Shown here in pieces: positions 15,101 through 25,071 of a stretch of 64,000 bases of DNA. The stretch is from contig NZ_VLNR01000036.1 of the NCBI RefSeq assembly GCF_007489275.1, forward strand, positions 1 through 64,000, written 5' to 3'. Each line of letters begins with the position of its first letter. Within the stretch, counting starts at the first letter, position 1. Origin of the DNA: Aquimarina algiphila (GTDB lineage Bacteria > Bacteroidota > Bacteroidia > Flavobacteriales > Flavobacteriaceae). Position numbers and translations under genes: made by a program. The notes beneath the pieces are model-generated. The model had not been told where the DNA came from and did not search any database. It worked only from the letters and a program-made list of their open reading frames with translations.

Positions 15101-18100
15101 CTATCGCTTTAAAGTAAAATGACTACGATAAGTTTCTGAACCATCTTTAAATTGAGCGGCAAACCAATAATCTGTTGAAGGTAAAGTTCGCCCATTATAA
15201 ATACCATCCCATCCAGGTCCATTGGGATTAAGTTGACTTAAAAGCTTACCATATCTATCGAATATATAAATTATCATTTCTGGTAAATTTTCGTCAGCAA
15301 TTACATTCCAGGTATCATTAATGCCATCGTTATTAGGAGTGAAAAAGTTAGGGAAACCCATGACGAAAATTTCTTTAGATAGGTTTCCACAACCATAAAT
15401 ATCTCTAACCGTGACTTCATGTAATCCCAAGGCAACATTCCTAAAAATATTTTCAGTTTGAAAAGATCCATTATCCAGACTAAATTCATATTCACTATTA
15501 CCAGCTACTGTGGCAATAATATCATTATGATCTGCAAAAGTTCCTAACGATAAAGAAAGATCTAACCTTTGCGGACCTTCTATAGCATTTATGGTGACGC
15601 TTGAAGTATCTGAGCACATTGAAACCTTATCAGTATATTGTACTGTATAAGTACCTGGTAACAAGGTTTCAATACCAGAAGAATTTTGTCCGGGAATTAC
15701 TGTGCCCTCAAAACTCCATATAAATGTAAAATCTGTAGTATTTAAAAAAGTATCAATAAAGGGAAAATCATTAGTAGGTAAAGGTACTCCATCTTCAGAA
15801 ACACATATCGCACTGTCACTAGATAATGTTATCTCAGGAGCAGTTACAATATCAAAAAATACAGGTATTCGATCACTTGGGCATTTTTCGTTGTTATCAA
15901 AAGCTTCTACAGAATAGGTATAGGTCCCGATAGCAGTTTCTATTGGAGTATACGTAGTAGTATTTGCAACTAAAAGAGTGCCGTCTTGAGTATACCAATT
16001 TGCTGTTTGATCTGTCAAAACTGTTACAGACAATACAGGATTAGTATCACCAGCACAAATTCGTTGATGAATAGGGTTAGTGGGTTCTGTAATATCAGGA
16101 CAGGTGCAATCAGGAGCAATGATATTTAAAGTATCTTCACAAGTAGTATTAGCTGGGTTTGTGGCAGTAATTATGATATTGGTATCACTAGCAATACCTG
16201 TAATCATAGAATTTGTAACATCTATGATACCGGCATTAGGTGGATCAATGGTTATAGACCATGTTTCGTTAGAAGTAAATGATACACTATAACTATTGCG
16301 ATCATCAGAACAAGTAGTTTTATCAAAAGAAATACTTGGTGTTGTTTCAATCACCACGGTGATTTTAGCAATATCTGGTATTGTACATTTTCCAGTAGAA
16401 ACAGTATAGGTATAATCTCCAGATAGGGTAGTTGTTGCTGACGGGTCTATTATTCCTTGATCGGTTGTTCCGAAAGGATTTCCATTTGGATCTGTCCATG
16501 ATCCACCGATGTTTGGCGAACCACCTAAACTATCAAATAAATTCATAGTTGTATCAGTAGAACAAAAAGAAACCTTATTATCTTCACCTGCATTAGCTGC
16601 AGGATTAATAGTTACGGTTATCGTTGCTGTATTATTACACGCTATTGTTCCTGTGGTATAAGTATATGTTCCGGCAGCATCGCTAGCCGGGTTAAACTCT
16701 CCTTTATCATTAGTTCCAAAAGTTGCTCCCCCAGGCCCTGTCCATGTTCCTCCTGTTGTTGGAGCCCCCCGAAGGCTATCAAACAAATTAATAGCAGAAG
16801 CATTGGTACAGATTTCTAACGATGAGTTAGTTCCTGGGTTTGGAGCAATTTCTATGGTTACTGTAACTATAGCAGTGTCCTGAATAGGACAAGTCGTTGC
16901 AGAAACGGTATAAATATAATCACCCGATAATGTAGTTGTAAGTGATGGATCCAACACTCCTTGATCGGTTGTTCCGAAAGGATTTCCATTAGGGTCAATC
17001 CATGATCCTCCTGTGTCTGGAGTACCTTCAAGACTATCAAATAAATTGATGCTACTTTGTGTAGAACAGAATGATACTTTATTATCTAGTCCTGCGTTAG
17101 CTCCAGGGTTTATAGTAACCTCTACGTTAGCACTACTACTACAACCTGTTGTTCCTATAGTATATACATAAGTACCTTGTAGTGTGCCAGTAGCAGAGGG
17201 GTTAAGTACTCCTTGATCAGTGGTTCCAAAAGGATTTCCGTTTGGATCTGTCCATGATCCTCCAGTATCTGGCGTACCTCCTAAGCTATCAAACAAATTA
17301 ATAGGTGTTGTGACCAATACGCATGTATTCAATGTTCCATTTGTTCCTGGATCTGATGTACTTATAATAGATACTTTAACTTCTCCTTTTCTGGATGGAC
17401 ACAACCCAATTGTTGGAAGTGTATATGTATATGTTCCTGCTACATTGGTAGTTGCATTAAATGTTCCTGATTCACCTCCTGTTAAAACACTAGGTCCTGA
17501 CCAAGTTCCACCCGGAATTGCAGCATCCACCAGACTATCAAATAGATTAATAGTTGGTATTCCGCTTGCACATCCGCCAGCGGTTTTCTTTTCATCTACT
17601 TTTTTAAATTCTTCTCTAAAATCAACATCTCCCCCAATGTTATGATTGTTTGGTAAGTCGGTAGGTAATTCACCATTATCTGTGGGGTTTGTAATAGCTG
17701 TGAGTGCATCTAATATTACAATGTCAAAGGCATTATCCATACCATCATTGTCAGTATCTGTTCCAATAGCGGTGATGTCAGAAATACCATCTAGGTTAAG
17801 ATCATATGCTTCTACAGTATCATTTAAGCAATCATCATCAGAATTTAGGTCTAAATAATCGGGTAAAGTATCTGTATCCGTATTTACAGGAGTAATTGAA
17901 CCAACACCTTCATATGCATCATCAACTCCATTTTTATTCAGATCATTTCCACTTGGGGCTATATAAGTTAATGTAGCTTGTCCTTCAATATTATCCTGTA
18001 TACCATCATTATCAGCATCGATATCTAAATAATCAGGGAGTCCATCTCCATCACTACTTATTGGAGTTAACCCTCCAGATGCTGCTATAGGAACACCATT

Positions 18101-19555
18101 TACATCAACTCCAACATCAGCGATTCCATCTCCATCTGTATCGCGAATTCCATCGACAATTCCATCACCGTTGGTATCTAAATCAGAACGACCAGCTTCG
18201 ATAATATCAAAAATACCGTCATTATCACAATCAAGATCTAGAAAGTTTGGGACTTCATCTCTGTCAGAATCACATTCTAAAGGAGCAAAACGAATATTGT
18301 CAATTCCGATATCATTTCCATTACTCCCTTGCAACTGTTGATTTCGTATACGTAATGTCAATAAGGTATTTGTAGGAACCGTAATATCGTCTAATAATGT
18401 TCTCCAAATATCATCATTGGCAACTCCCAGAGCTGCAGAAGTAGTAGAAAGTATTGTATTTCCTGTTGTTTGATCTATGATTTCCAGGTCTAATGCTGGA
18501 ACATCTGCGCACCCTCTATCACATAGTCCAACCATGTCAATTCTAAAATTGTATTGTATTCCGGCAGAAATAGGAATGTCTTTTAGCTCATATAATACTT
18601 TATTTCCGAAGTTTGAAGCAATATTGACCGCTAAAAATCGACCATTAACGTCTCCGTTTCCATCAGAATGTGGTACTGGATTTGTATCTGTCGTTATAAA
18701 CCATACATCAAAATTGGCAGAATTAAACATGTATAAAGAATTTGCTACATTATAGAATCCATCATCCGGCCAATTAGGATTATGTTGGTGTCCTTGTATA
18801 TTAGGATCTGTAGTAGGAGTATTGCCTGTTCCAAAATCTATATCTACGACAGGACTCGATTCAGTTAAAGTAGCAGAAGTACAAGCAGAGTTTTCTACGG
18901 AATCTAGGATTCCGTCATTATCATCATCTAAATCATCTTTGTTGTTAACTCCATCATTATCAAAATCATCATTAAAACACTCTTTTACTACTACACGAGA
19001 TTCGCTATCAGAACAGGGAGCTGTTGCCGATATCATATATCGATATATCCCTGGAGTATCAGTACCAATGGTAAAAGTACCTCTATCTCCATTGGCCAAT
19101 GGAGGATCCCAAGTTCCTCCTCTGTCAGGGTTTCCTTGAAGTAATGTAAACAAATCAATATCTCCTGTTTTATTACATAAAAGGAGGTTACCTTCTGTAC
19201 CTGGGTTTGCAGGCTGTTGCACTATAATGTCAATGGTCTGTGATAGGTTTCCTCCTGTTCCGCCAAAAGCTTCAACTCTTATGGTGCTATTTGTGAGAAG
19301 TCTATCTACACCAGTAAAAAGATGAAATGTTCCGGCATTGCCATTTACACTTTTAATAAATTGACCAGTAGTTACATTTGTCCAATTATATCCACTGGCT
19401 CCATTTGGAGGAGTTATATTTACATCAACCTGAATAATATCTCCTCTACAAATGGTATTTGAAGGCGCATTTGAGGTTAATGTCATTGTTTGTGCGAATA
19501 AGCCCTTTGATATAGTCAAAAGAATGACTACAATCAAATATGTCTTTTTGTTCAC
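15101..19555 (-). CDS. Giant T9SS type B cargo adhesin with Ca-binding and repeat domains
   Basis: The 1484-residue protein has a signal peptide ending LFAQ near residue 22. Its domains in order are: a beta-sandwich region; an Asp-rich thrombospondin type 3-like block (DFDNDGVNNKDDLDDDNDG, about 195-220); a jelly-roll-like segment (about 230-425); a long second Asp-rich block (about 430-635) with DTDGDGIADV and DSDGDGLPDYLD-like units; and five repeats of about 83 residues (about 660-1075) that each start INLFDSL and hold GG(S/T)W. Two or three Ig-like segments follow, and finally the type B sorting domain (PNFFTPNNDGINDTWNV to FTLKR). It should be exported by T9SS and held by the downstream PorP/SprF. 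A role in surface adhesion or gliding is inferred from family. Confidence 0.88.
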   Translation of the reverse strand: MNKKTYLIVVILLTISKGLFAQTMTLTSNAPSNTICRGDIIQVDVNITPPNGASGYNWTNVTTGQFIKSVNGNAGTFHLFTGVDRLLTNSTIRVEAFGGTGGNLSQTIDIIVQQPANPGTEGNLLLCNKTGDIDLFTLLQGNPDRGGTWDPPLANGDRGTFTIGTDTPGIYRYMISATAPCSDSESRVVVKECFNDDFDNDGVNNKDDLDDDNDGILDSVENSACTSATLTESSPVVDIDFGTGNTPTTDPNIQGHQHNPNWPDDGFYNVANSLYMFNSANFDVWFITTDTNPVPHSDGNGDVNGRFLAVNIASNFGNKVLYELKDIPISAGIQYNFRIDMVGLCDRGCADVPALDLEIIDQTTGNTILSTTSAALGVANDDIWRTLLDDITVPTNTLLTLRIRNQQLQGSNGNDIGIDNIRFAPLECDSDRDEVPNFLDLDCDNDGIFDIIEAGRSDLDTNGDGIVDGIRDTDGDGIADVGVDVNGVPIAASGGLTPISSDGDGLPDYLDIDADNDGIQDNIEGQATLTYIAPSGNDLNKNGVDDAYEGVGSITPVNTDTDTLPDYLDLNSDDDCLNDTVEAYDLNLDGISDITAIGTDTDNDGMDNAFDIVILDALTAITNPTDNGELPTDLPNNHNIGGDVDFREEFKKVDEKKTAGGCASGIPTINLFDSLVDAAIPGGTWSGPSVLTGGESGTFNATTNVAGTYTYTLPTIGLCPSRKGEVKVSIISTSDPGTNGTLNTCVLVTTPINLFDSLGGTPDTGGSWTDPNGNPFGTTDQGVLNPSATGTLQGTYVYTIGTTGCSSSANVEVTINPGANAGLDNKVSFCSTQSSINLFDSLEGTPDTGGSWIDPNGNPFGTTDQGVLDPSLTTTLSGDYIYTVSATTCPIQDTAIVTVTIEIAPNPGTNSSLEICTNASAINLFDSLRGAPTTGGTWTGPGGATFGTNDKGEFNPASDAAGTYTYTTGTIACNNTATITVTINPAANAGEDNKVSFCSTDTTMNLFDSLGGSPNIGGSWTDPNGNPFGTTDQGIIDPSATTTLSGDYTYTVSTGKCTIPDIAKITVVIETTPSISFDKTTCSDDRNSYSVSFTSNETWSITIDPPNAGIIDVTNSMITGIASDTNIIITATNPANTTCEDTLNIIAPDCTCPDITEPTNPIHQRICAGDTNPVLSVTVLTDQTANWYTQDGTLLVANTTTYTPIETAIGTYTYSVEAFDNNEKCPSDRIPVFFDIVTAPEITLSSDSAICVSEDGVPLPTNDFPFIDTFLNTTDFTFIWSFEGTVIPGQNSSGIETLLPGTYTVQYTDKVSMCSDTSSVTINAIEGPQRLDLSLSLGTFADHNDIIATVAGNSEYEFSLDNGSFQTENIFRNVALGLHEVTVRDIYGCGNLSKEIFVMGFPNFFTPNNDGINDTWNVIADENLPEMIIYIFDRYGKLLSQLNPNGPGWDGIYNGRTLPSTDYWFAAQFKDGSETYRSHFTLKR
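16340..17575 (-). repeat. Five tandem ~250-base protein-coding repeats in the adhesin gene
   Basis: The DNA for the LFDSL motif recurs at about 16530, 16776, 17034, 17286 and 17534, a spacing of 246-258 bases. Three units share the DNA of a PNGNPFGTTDQG segment nearly base for base (around 16470, 16975 and 17225). The fourth (about 16720) and fifth (about 17470) are diverged. A more distant related segment lies near 19100. Units with near-identical DNA can recombine and change copy number. Confidence 0.85.
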
Positions 19556-19960
19556 GGTGAGTTGGGTTTGTGTTAGGTTTTATTCTTTCTATAATTTTGA
19601 ATGGATTTGATTAGTTAAGTCTTTTTAATTGCCATTCTATTATAAAAACAACTCAACAAATGAATATCCTTTTAAAAACATTATTTTTCTTTTTAGTTTA
19701 AAACAGATAGATAAGTCTTACCGTAATTAAGATTTTGAAAAAATAAAGTTTTGTTTCTAAGTGTTTTTTGGATAAAAAAGGAGAGGAATCCAGGGCTTTG
19801 TATGGAGAATTTTAAAACAATAAACCTTGTATTAAATAAAGTCTACTATAGTCAATAGACCTTATCTTAACCACAGGCTTAAAATGAGATATAAAGTGAT
19901 TTGATATAATAGATCAATATCAATTATAGAAGGGTGTTTCCTATATGTGAAATCTCATAA
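19556..19960. other. Gene-free stretch upstream of the adhesin
   Basis: About 405 bases with no ORF above 20 residues with any recognisable feature. It must hold the promoter of the adhesin-PorP operon on the minus strand, but I found no exact TAnnTTTG on that strand. An imperfect inverted repeat around 19841-19861 (GTCTAC...GTCTATTG on opposite strands) might terminate the sigma-like gene. Otherwise I see nothing. Confidence 0.4.
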
Positions 19961-20662
19961 TCATATTAGATTACGTCTAAAACTTTTTCTAACATCAATA
20001 ATAGTTTCTTTAACTTCTTTTGCCGTAATACCTTTAATAATAGCTATTTCTTCAAAATTTAATCTACCAAAGACAAAAAGATCAATTATTTTAGAGGCTT
20101 CCATTGGTAACCAACTATAGAACTTACCAAGTAGTTTTTGTTTTCTGAAATCTGATGAGGGCTCTGAATTTATAACCTTAAGAATAGCAGAATCTTTATC
20201 ATTATAAATAAAGTTTTGTTTATCTTCTGTATTTTGATGATAACAAATATCATCTAATTCTTCTTTCATGACCAATTCATTATCTGCTTCTGCAGTAAAG
20301 TTTTCTTCTAGTTTTTCTAATTCTTCTTTTAAGAAATGACTTGTGCTAATATTTCTTTGATGCCAGCCTTCTCGTATGTGTAATTCGTCGATAAGTTCGT
20401 CTGCTATTTTAAAAAGTTTTAGTTCTAGAGATAATGTATTTATCTCAAAGTCAATTTCATCATGATGTAGTTTTACAATAGCGTCGTCAATAATACCATT
20501 GGAACAATACATATTTTGTGGGAGGATACCGACGCTTTCGGCAATATATAATCTATGTTTTACATAGGGATGTAAGTGAGGAACAATTGATAATAACTTC
20601 TTGCTGAATTCTCTTTGATCATCAGCCTCATTAAATTTTGATAATTCATGCGTCCTATTCAT
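19961..20662 (-). CDS. Sigma-70-like HTH regulatory protein, unassigned
   Basis: The 233-residue protein is acidic and mostly helical. The N-terminal two-thirds have no recognised domain; I see a segment with HLHPYVKHRLYIAESVGILP that is reminiscent of sigma region 2 and a central Glu-rich helix. The last 50 residues (LPMEASKIIDLFVFGRLNFEEIAIIKGITAKEVKETI) look like a sigma region 4 helix-turn-helix. Related proteins in flavobacteria are annotated as RNA polymerase sigma-70-like without proof of function. It is divergent from tilS and upstream of the adhesin gene, which it could control. Confidence 0.5.
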   Translation of the reverse strand: MNRTHELSKFNEADDQREFSKKLLSIVPHLHPYVKHRLYIAESVGILPQNMYCSNGIIDDAIVKLHHDEIDFEINTLSLELKLFKIADELIDELHIREGWHQRNISTSHFLKEELEKLEENFTAEADNELVMKEELDDICYHQNTEDKQNFIYNDKDSAILKVINSEPSSDFRKQKLLGKFYSWLPMEASKIIDLFVFGRLNFEEIAIIKGITAKEVKETIIDVRKSFRRNLI

Positions 20663-20763
20663 TGGTAAATGATTTAAGAGTTGTTTCCTAAAAATAACGA
20701 AAACAAATCAATTTAGGTGTTAAAAACTTGATAATCAATGATTGAATCTGTTTTTAAGAAGAA

Positions 20764-20793
20764 TTGCAATAGCAATTCAAAATCGTATATTTG
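20764..20793 (+). promoter_or_regulatory. Promoter of the tilS-dsbD operon
   Basis: TTG at 20764-20766, a 19-base spacer, then TATATTTG at 20786-20793 (an exact TAnnTTTG -7 element). The spacer includes the second arm of a perfect inverted repeat GAATTGC-AATA-GCAATTC (20761-20778) that overlaps the -33 element and could bind a regulator. The start codon TTG 20822 lies 28 bases downstream. Confidence 0.6.
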
Positions 20794-20821
20794 AAAAACT
20801 AAAAAGTTAATCGAGAATCCG

Positions 20822-22135
20822 TTGTTACAAGCGTTCAAAGATCATATTACAACCAAGCTCTCATTTCTTTCAGGAAGCAAATTATTAATTGCCTGTAGCG
20901 GGGGGTTAGATAGCGTTGTGCTTATCGCCCTTTGTAGATTAATAAACCTCGAATTTGATATTGCGCATTGCAATTTTAATTTGAGAGGTAAAGAGAGCGA
21001 TGAAGATGAGAAGTTTGTAAAGGCATTGGCAGATTATATTCATGCTACTTTTTTAATAACCAGCTTTGATTCATCGAGTTATGCCAATAAACAAAATATA
21101 TCGATTCAGATGGCGGCGAGGGAGTTGAGGTATGATTGGTTTAAAGAACTCGCATTAGAACATCAGTTTGATTATATTCTTACAGCCCATCATGCAGATG
21201 ATAATCTCGAAACTTTTTTGATTAATCTATCTAGAGGAACAGGAATAGAAGGATTAACAGGTATACCTGAAGTTAATGATATTTTTGTTCGCCCACTTTT
21301 ACCATTTTCAAGAGATCAAATTTTAGAATTTGCGAAGAAAAGCAAATTAGAGTGGAGAGAAGATAGTAGTAATAGCAGTACAAAGTATTTAAGAAATGCT
21401 ATTAGACATAAAGTGGTGCCCGAATTAAAGTTAGTGAATCCTCAGTTTTTGCAAAATTTCATGACAACTTTAGAACATCTTAAGCAAAGTAATGAATTTA
21501 TAAAGAGTCAGGTGTTTCGGTTAAAAAATGAGCTATTTGAAATTCGTGAAACAGATTGTATCAAAATACCGATACATAGATTACGAGAATTTGGAAATCC
21601 AAGAACATGTCTTTACTTTTTGTTAAAACCATATGGGTTTAAGGCTTGGGATGACATTGAGCAAATGATAGTGGCGCAATCAGGAAAGCAAGTGTTTTCA
21701 GAGACGCATAGATTAGTAAAAGATCGTGCTTATTTACTGTTAAGCCCCATAATCGAAGATATTTCGGATCGCACTTATAAAATCTCTGAAGCAGAGAGTA
21801 TGCTAATGATTCCTTCTGGGACACTAAAATTTAAGATTGTAGAAGAAATCTCTGAAGTAGACCTTAAAACTATTTATGTAGATAAAGAAAAGTTAAAGTA
21901 CCCTTTATCTGTAAGGAAATGGAAAGAAGGCGACTATTTTTATCCACTTGGAATGAAAGGTAAAAAGAAACTTAGTAAATATTTTAAAGACGAAAAATTA
22001 TCTTTACTTGCCAAGGAAAGAGTATGGTTACTGTGCTCTGGAAAAGAAATTGTCTGGATTATAAATTATAGAGCAGATAATAGATTTAAAATAATGCCCC
22101 AAACTAAACAACTACTAAAAATTACAATAACCTGA
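20822..22135 (+). CDS. tilS: tRNA(Ile)-lysidine synthase TilS
   Basis: The 437-residue protein has the PP-loop ATPase motif LIACSGGLDSVV near residue 26, followed by LTAHHADDNLETFLINLSRGTG, the TilS signature. The C-terminal TilS domain is present (LSVRKWKEGDYFYPLGMKGKKKLSKYFKDEK). It converts cytidine 34 of tRNA-Ile(CAU) to lysidine with ATP, which is essential for reading AUA. No ATG occurs before the conserved part and an in-frame stop lies at 20792, so the start is TTG 20822. The stop overlaps the ATG of the next gene by one base (TGATG). Confidence 0.93.
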   Translation: MLQAFKDHITTKLSFLSGSKLLIACSGGLDSVVLIALCRLINLEFDIAHCNFNLRGKESDEDEKFVKALADYIHATFLITSFDSSSYANKQNISIQMAARELRYDWFKELALEHQFDYILTAHHADDNLETFLINLSRGTGIEGLTGIPEVNDIFVRPLLPFSRDQILEFAKKSKLEWREDSSNSSTKYLRNAIRHKVVPELKLVNPQFLQNFMTTLEHLKQSNEFIKSQVFRLKNELFEIRETDCIKIPIHRLREFGNPRTCLYFLLKPYGFKAWDDIEQMIVAQSGKQVFSETHRLVKDRAYLLLSPIIEDISDRTYKISEAESMLMIPSGTLKFKIVEEISEVDLKTIYVDKEKLKYPLSVRKWKEGDYFYPLGMKGKKKLSKYFKDEKLSLLAKERVWLLCSGKEIVWIINYRADNRFKIMPQTKQLLKITIT

Positions 22136-24117
22136 TGCGTTACTTCCTAATTTTACTGACCACATTATTATTTTCAACGACACTTTTTTCTCAGACGCTT
22201 GACCCCATTAAATGGAAAGCAAGCGTAGAAAAAGAGACAGATGACTCTTATACATTATATTTTGAGGCTACCCTGGATGAAGGTTGGCATTTATACTCAC
22301 AAAATGAGGCAGATTCGGATGAAATAGCACCTACACCAACAGAATTTGGATATAATAATACTCCAGAGACATATGAACTTATTGGCGAGACTATAGAGCC
22401 AAAAGGAATAGAGAAATACGATAATATATTCGAGATGGATGTTAAGTATTTTGAAGATAAGGTTACATTTTCTCAAAAGATAAAGCGTATTGATAAAAAC
22501 TTAAAGTCTATTAAGGCAGAAGTATTCTTTTCTGTATGTGATGATGAAAAATGTTTGGCTCCCGAGACTATAGAATTTGATATCAGTCTTTCTGGTGAAG
22601 CAACAGAGAATAAAGGAGATTTGTCGGCAATTACTGCAGAAGATCAAAATAAATCAGATGCATTATATATCGATATTAAAGGTAAAGATGTTTTTCCTTC
22701 AGAAGAGGTAGAAAAGAAAAGTTACTTCAATATATTTATTTTAGGTTTTTTAGGTGGATTAATAGCATTGTTGACACCTTGTGTATTTCCTATGATACCA
22801 CTTACCGTATCGTTTTTTACAAAGGGAGCAAAAGATCGTAAGAAAGGGTTATTTAATGCAGTACTTTATGGATTTTTTATCTTTTTTATCTATGTACTTT
22901 TAAGTCTTCCATTTCATCTTTTGGATTCTGTAGATCCAGAAATATTGAATAATATTTCAACAAATGTTACACTTAACGTTATCTTTTTTGTCATTTTTAT
23001 TATTTTTTCAATATCCTTTTTTGGATATTTTGAAATCACATTACCCGCATCCTGGAGTACAAAGCTGGATAGTAAAGCTACAAGTATAGGAGGAGTAGTG
23101 GGGATCTTTTTTATGGCATTAACATTAGCATTGGTATCATTTTCATGTACTGGTCCAATTTTGGGATCTTTGTTAGGAGGTTCTCTTAGTAGTGATGGTG
23201 GAGCAATGCAATTAAGTTTTGGAATGGGTGGTTTTGGATTGGCATTGGCATTGCCATTTGCATTATTTGCATTATTTCCAAACTGGTTAAATTCGTTACC
23301 AAAGAGTGGAGGTTGGTTAAATGCTGTAAAAGTCGTTCTTGGATTTATAGAACTTGCACTGGCATTTAAATTTTTATCTAATGCCGATCTTGTAGAACAT
23401 TGGGGAGTTTTAAAACGTGAAGTATTTATTGCAATTTGGATATTAGTAGGAATAGGAATGGTATTATATCTTTTTGGAAAAATACGTTTTCCTCATGATA
23501 GCCCAATACAAAAACTAAGTGTAGGAAGGAAAACACTGGGAATACTGACTCTTATATTTGTACTATATTTAATACCGGGATTAACCAATACGGCATACGC
23601 TAACTTAAAACTACTTAGTGGTTTTCCACCACCGTTATTTTATAGTATTTATGAAAAGGAAGCACATGGTCCTTTAGGCCTAAATGCCTATACAGATTTT
23701 GAAGAAGGAGTTAAGGCAGCAAAGGCTCAGAATAAACCAATTATAGTTGATTTTACGGGCTGGGCCTGTGTAAATTGCCGTAAGATGGAAGAACAGGTAT
23801 GGAGTTATCCTGAGGTTATAGATATTCTCAAAAATAAATACGTATTAATCTCCTTATATGTAGATGATCGTAAAGAATTACCTGAAGAATCTCAATTCAA
23901 ATTTTTAAAACCAGATGGAAGAGTTAAAAATATTCGAACAATAGGGGATAAATGGGCAACTTTTCAAACCTTAAATTTTCAAAATAATTCTCAACCTTAT
24001 TATGTGTTACTAGATACAAGTATGAATCTTCTAAACCATACTACTGCGTATACTCCTGATGCAATTGAATATCTAAAGTGGCTCCAAACTGGTTTAAAGA
24101 ATAATAATAAAAAATAG
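22135..24117 (+). CDS. DsbD-like protein-disulfide reductase
   Basis: 660 residues with the three-part DsbD layout. Residues 1-20 are a signal peptide. The periplasmic alpha-like domain (about 20-180) holds the Cys pair in VCDDEKCLAPE. An eight-helix transmembrane beta-like domain (about 200-470) has LTPCVFPMIPLTVSFF and SFSCTGPILGSLLGG with one Cys each. The C-terminal thioredoxin-like gamma domain has WACVNCRKME near residue 545. It passes electrons from cytoplasmic thioredoxin to periplasmic disulfide proteins. The start codon overlaps the tilS stop, so the pair is coupled, an order I recognise in flavobacteria. Confidence 0.9.
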   Translation: MRYFLILLTTLLFSTTLFSQTLDPIKWKASVEKETDDSYTLYFEATLDEGWHLYSQNEADSDEIAPTPTEFGYNNTPETYELIGETIEPKGIEKYDNIFEMDVKYFEDKVTFSQKIKRIDKNLKSIKAEVFFSVCDDEKCLAPETIEFDISLSGEATENKGDLSAITAEDQNKSDALYIDIKGKDVFPSEEVEKKSYFNIFILGFLGGLIALLTPCVFPMIPLTVSFFTKGAKDRKKGLFNAVLYGFFIFFIYVLLSLPFHLLDSVDPEILNNISTNVTLNVIFFVIFIIFSISFFGYFEITLPASWSTKLDSKATSIGGVVGIFFMALTLALVSFSCTGPILGSLLGGSLSSDGGAMQLSFGMGGFGLALALPFALFALFPNWLNSLPKSGGWLNAVKVVLGFIELALAFKFLSNADLVEHWGVLKREVFIAIWILVGIGMVLYLFGKIRFPHDSPIQKLSVGRKTLGILTLIFVLYLIPGLTNTAYANLKLLSGFPPPLFYSIYEKEAHGPLGLNAYTDFEEGVKAAKAQNKPIIVDFTGWACVNCRKMEEQVWSYPEVIDILKNKYVLISLYVDDRKELPEESQFKFLKPDGRVKNIRTIGDKWATFQTLNFQNNSQPYYVLLDTSMNLLNHTTAYTPDAIEYLKWLQTGLKNNNKK

Positions 24118-24207
24118 TCACTTATAACTGTATAGATTTTTGTTATAATAAAATTGTAAGGATGAGATATATTATCGACTTCTTGTATGTATTAAAACTA
24201 ATAATCT

Positions 24208-24846
24208 ATGTCGGTCGAACAAATAGAACTTTCTCAATGTTTTCCTTTTATCGAAAAAGAACTTGAAGACGAAATAATTTCTTCTGGTGCATTTAAAAAA
24301 ATCCCTAAAGGCGAATATGTTGTAAAACAAGGAAGCTACATGAATTTTTTACCGATCATTTTGGATGGTTTAATTAAAATGTATGCAGAAGAAGATGAAG
24401 TAGAGTTTCTGTTGTACTACATACATCCAAATGAGTGTTGTATTCTTAGTTTTAATCATTTATTTAACCAGGAAGCGGTTCGGTTTTCTGCTAAAACAGA
24501 AAAAGATACTAAAGTTCTTTGTTTACCAATAGAAAAAGTAAAAGAATGGTTTGTAAAATACCCATCTTTTATTAGAATTATATTAAAAGATTTTCAACGC
24601 AATTACGAAGATTTACTAAATACAACTAAGCAAGTTGTCTGTTATAAAATTGAAGATAGGTTGGTAAATTATTTGAATGAAAAGGCAAAACTTCAAAATT
24701 GTAATATGATTCAAATGTCTCATCAACAAATAGCATCTGATTTAGGAACTTCGAGAGAAGTGGTATCGAGGATAACAAAAAAACTACAATCGACAAATTT
24801 ATTGATTCAACATAAAAGACATATAGAACTTTTAGCCAGCAATTAG
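24208..24846 (+). CDS. Crp/Fnr-family transcriptional regulator
   Basis: This 212-residue protein has an N-terminal cyclic-nucleotide-binding-type beta barrel (about residues 20-120). A C-terminal winged helix follows, with the Crp HTH pattern MSHQQIASDLGTSREVVSRI near residue 170. The barrel lacks the Arg/Ser set expected for cAMP binding and the N-terminal cysteine cluster of Fnr, so the effector is unclear. A 90-base gap separates it from the dsbD-like gene, and a strong terminator follows. Its target could be any nearby gene. Confidence 0.85.
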   Translation: MSVEQIELSQCFPFIEKELEDEIISSGAFKKIPKGEYVVKQGSYMNFLPIILDGLIKMYAEEDEVEFLLYYIHPNECCILSFNHLFNQEAVRFSAKTEKDTKVLCLPIEKVKEWFVKYPSFIRIILKDFQRNYEDLLNTTKQVVCYKIEDRLVNYLNEKAKLQNCNMIQMSHQQIASDLGTSREVVSRITKKLQSTNLLIQHKRHIELLASN

Positions 24847-24872
24847 ATGTAAAAAAATAACAGATATTATAT

Positions 24873-24930
24873 AAAAAAACAGAACAAAAAACCATGCTTT
24901 TTAAGTATTGGTTTTTTGTTCTGTTTTTTT
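24873..24930 (+). terminator. Terminator after the Crp/Fnr gene
   Basis: Long hairpin with perfect 22-base arms (24873-24894 and 24909-24930), a 14-base loop and a T-tract at the 3' end. It also isolates the lipoprotein gene at 25072 from read-through. Confidence 0.9.
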
Positions 24931-25071
24931 TATTTTAAATAATTGATATTCAGGTATTTGAGCGCTTATTTTTTAATCTTTTTTTAACGTTTTTCAGTAA
25001 CTTTTGTCACCAAATTTAGTGGTTTTGTGCTTTTACATTTGTACCAAATAAATGAATAAAAAAATAAAATC

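Noticed and set aside
16340..17575. Regular DNA repeats of about 250 bases that might suggest an array
   Set aside because: They are in frame within one open gene, have the size of protein domains and show no spacer/repeat structure of a CRISPR array.
17220..17645. A 141-residue frame on the plus strand opposite the adhesin repeats
   Set aside because: It is an antisense shadow of the repeats, with no ribosome-binding site or family features.
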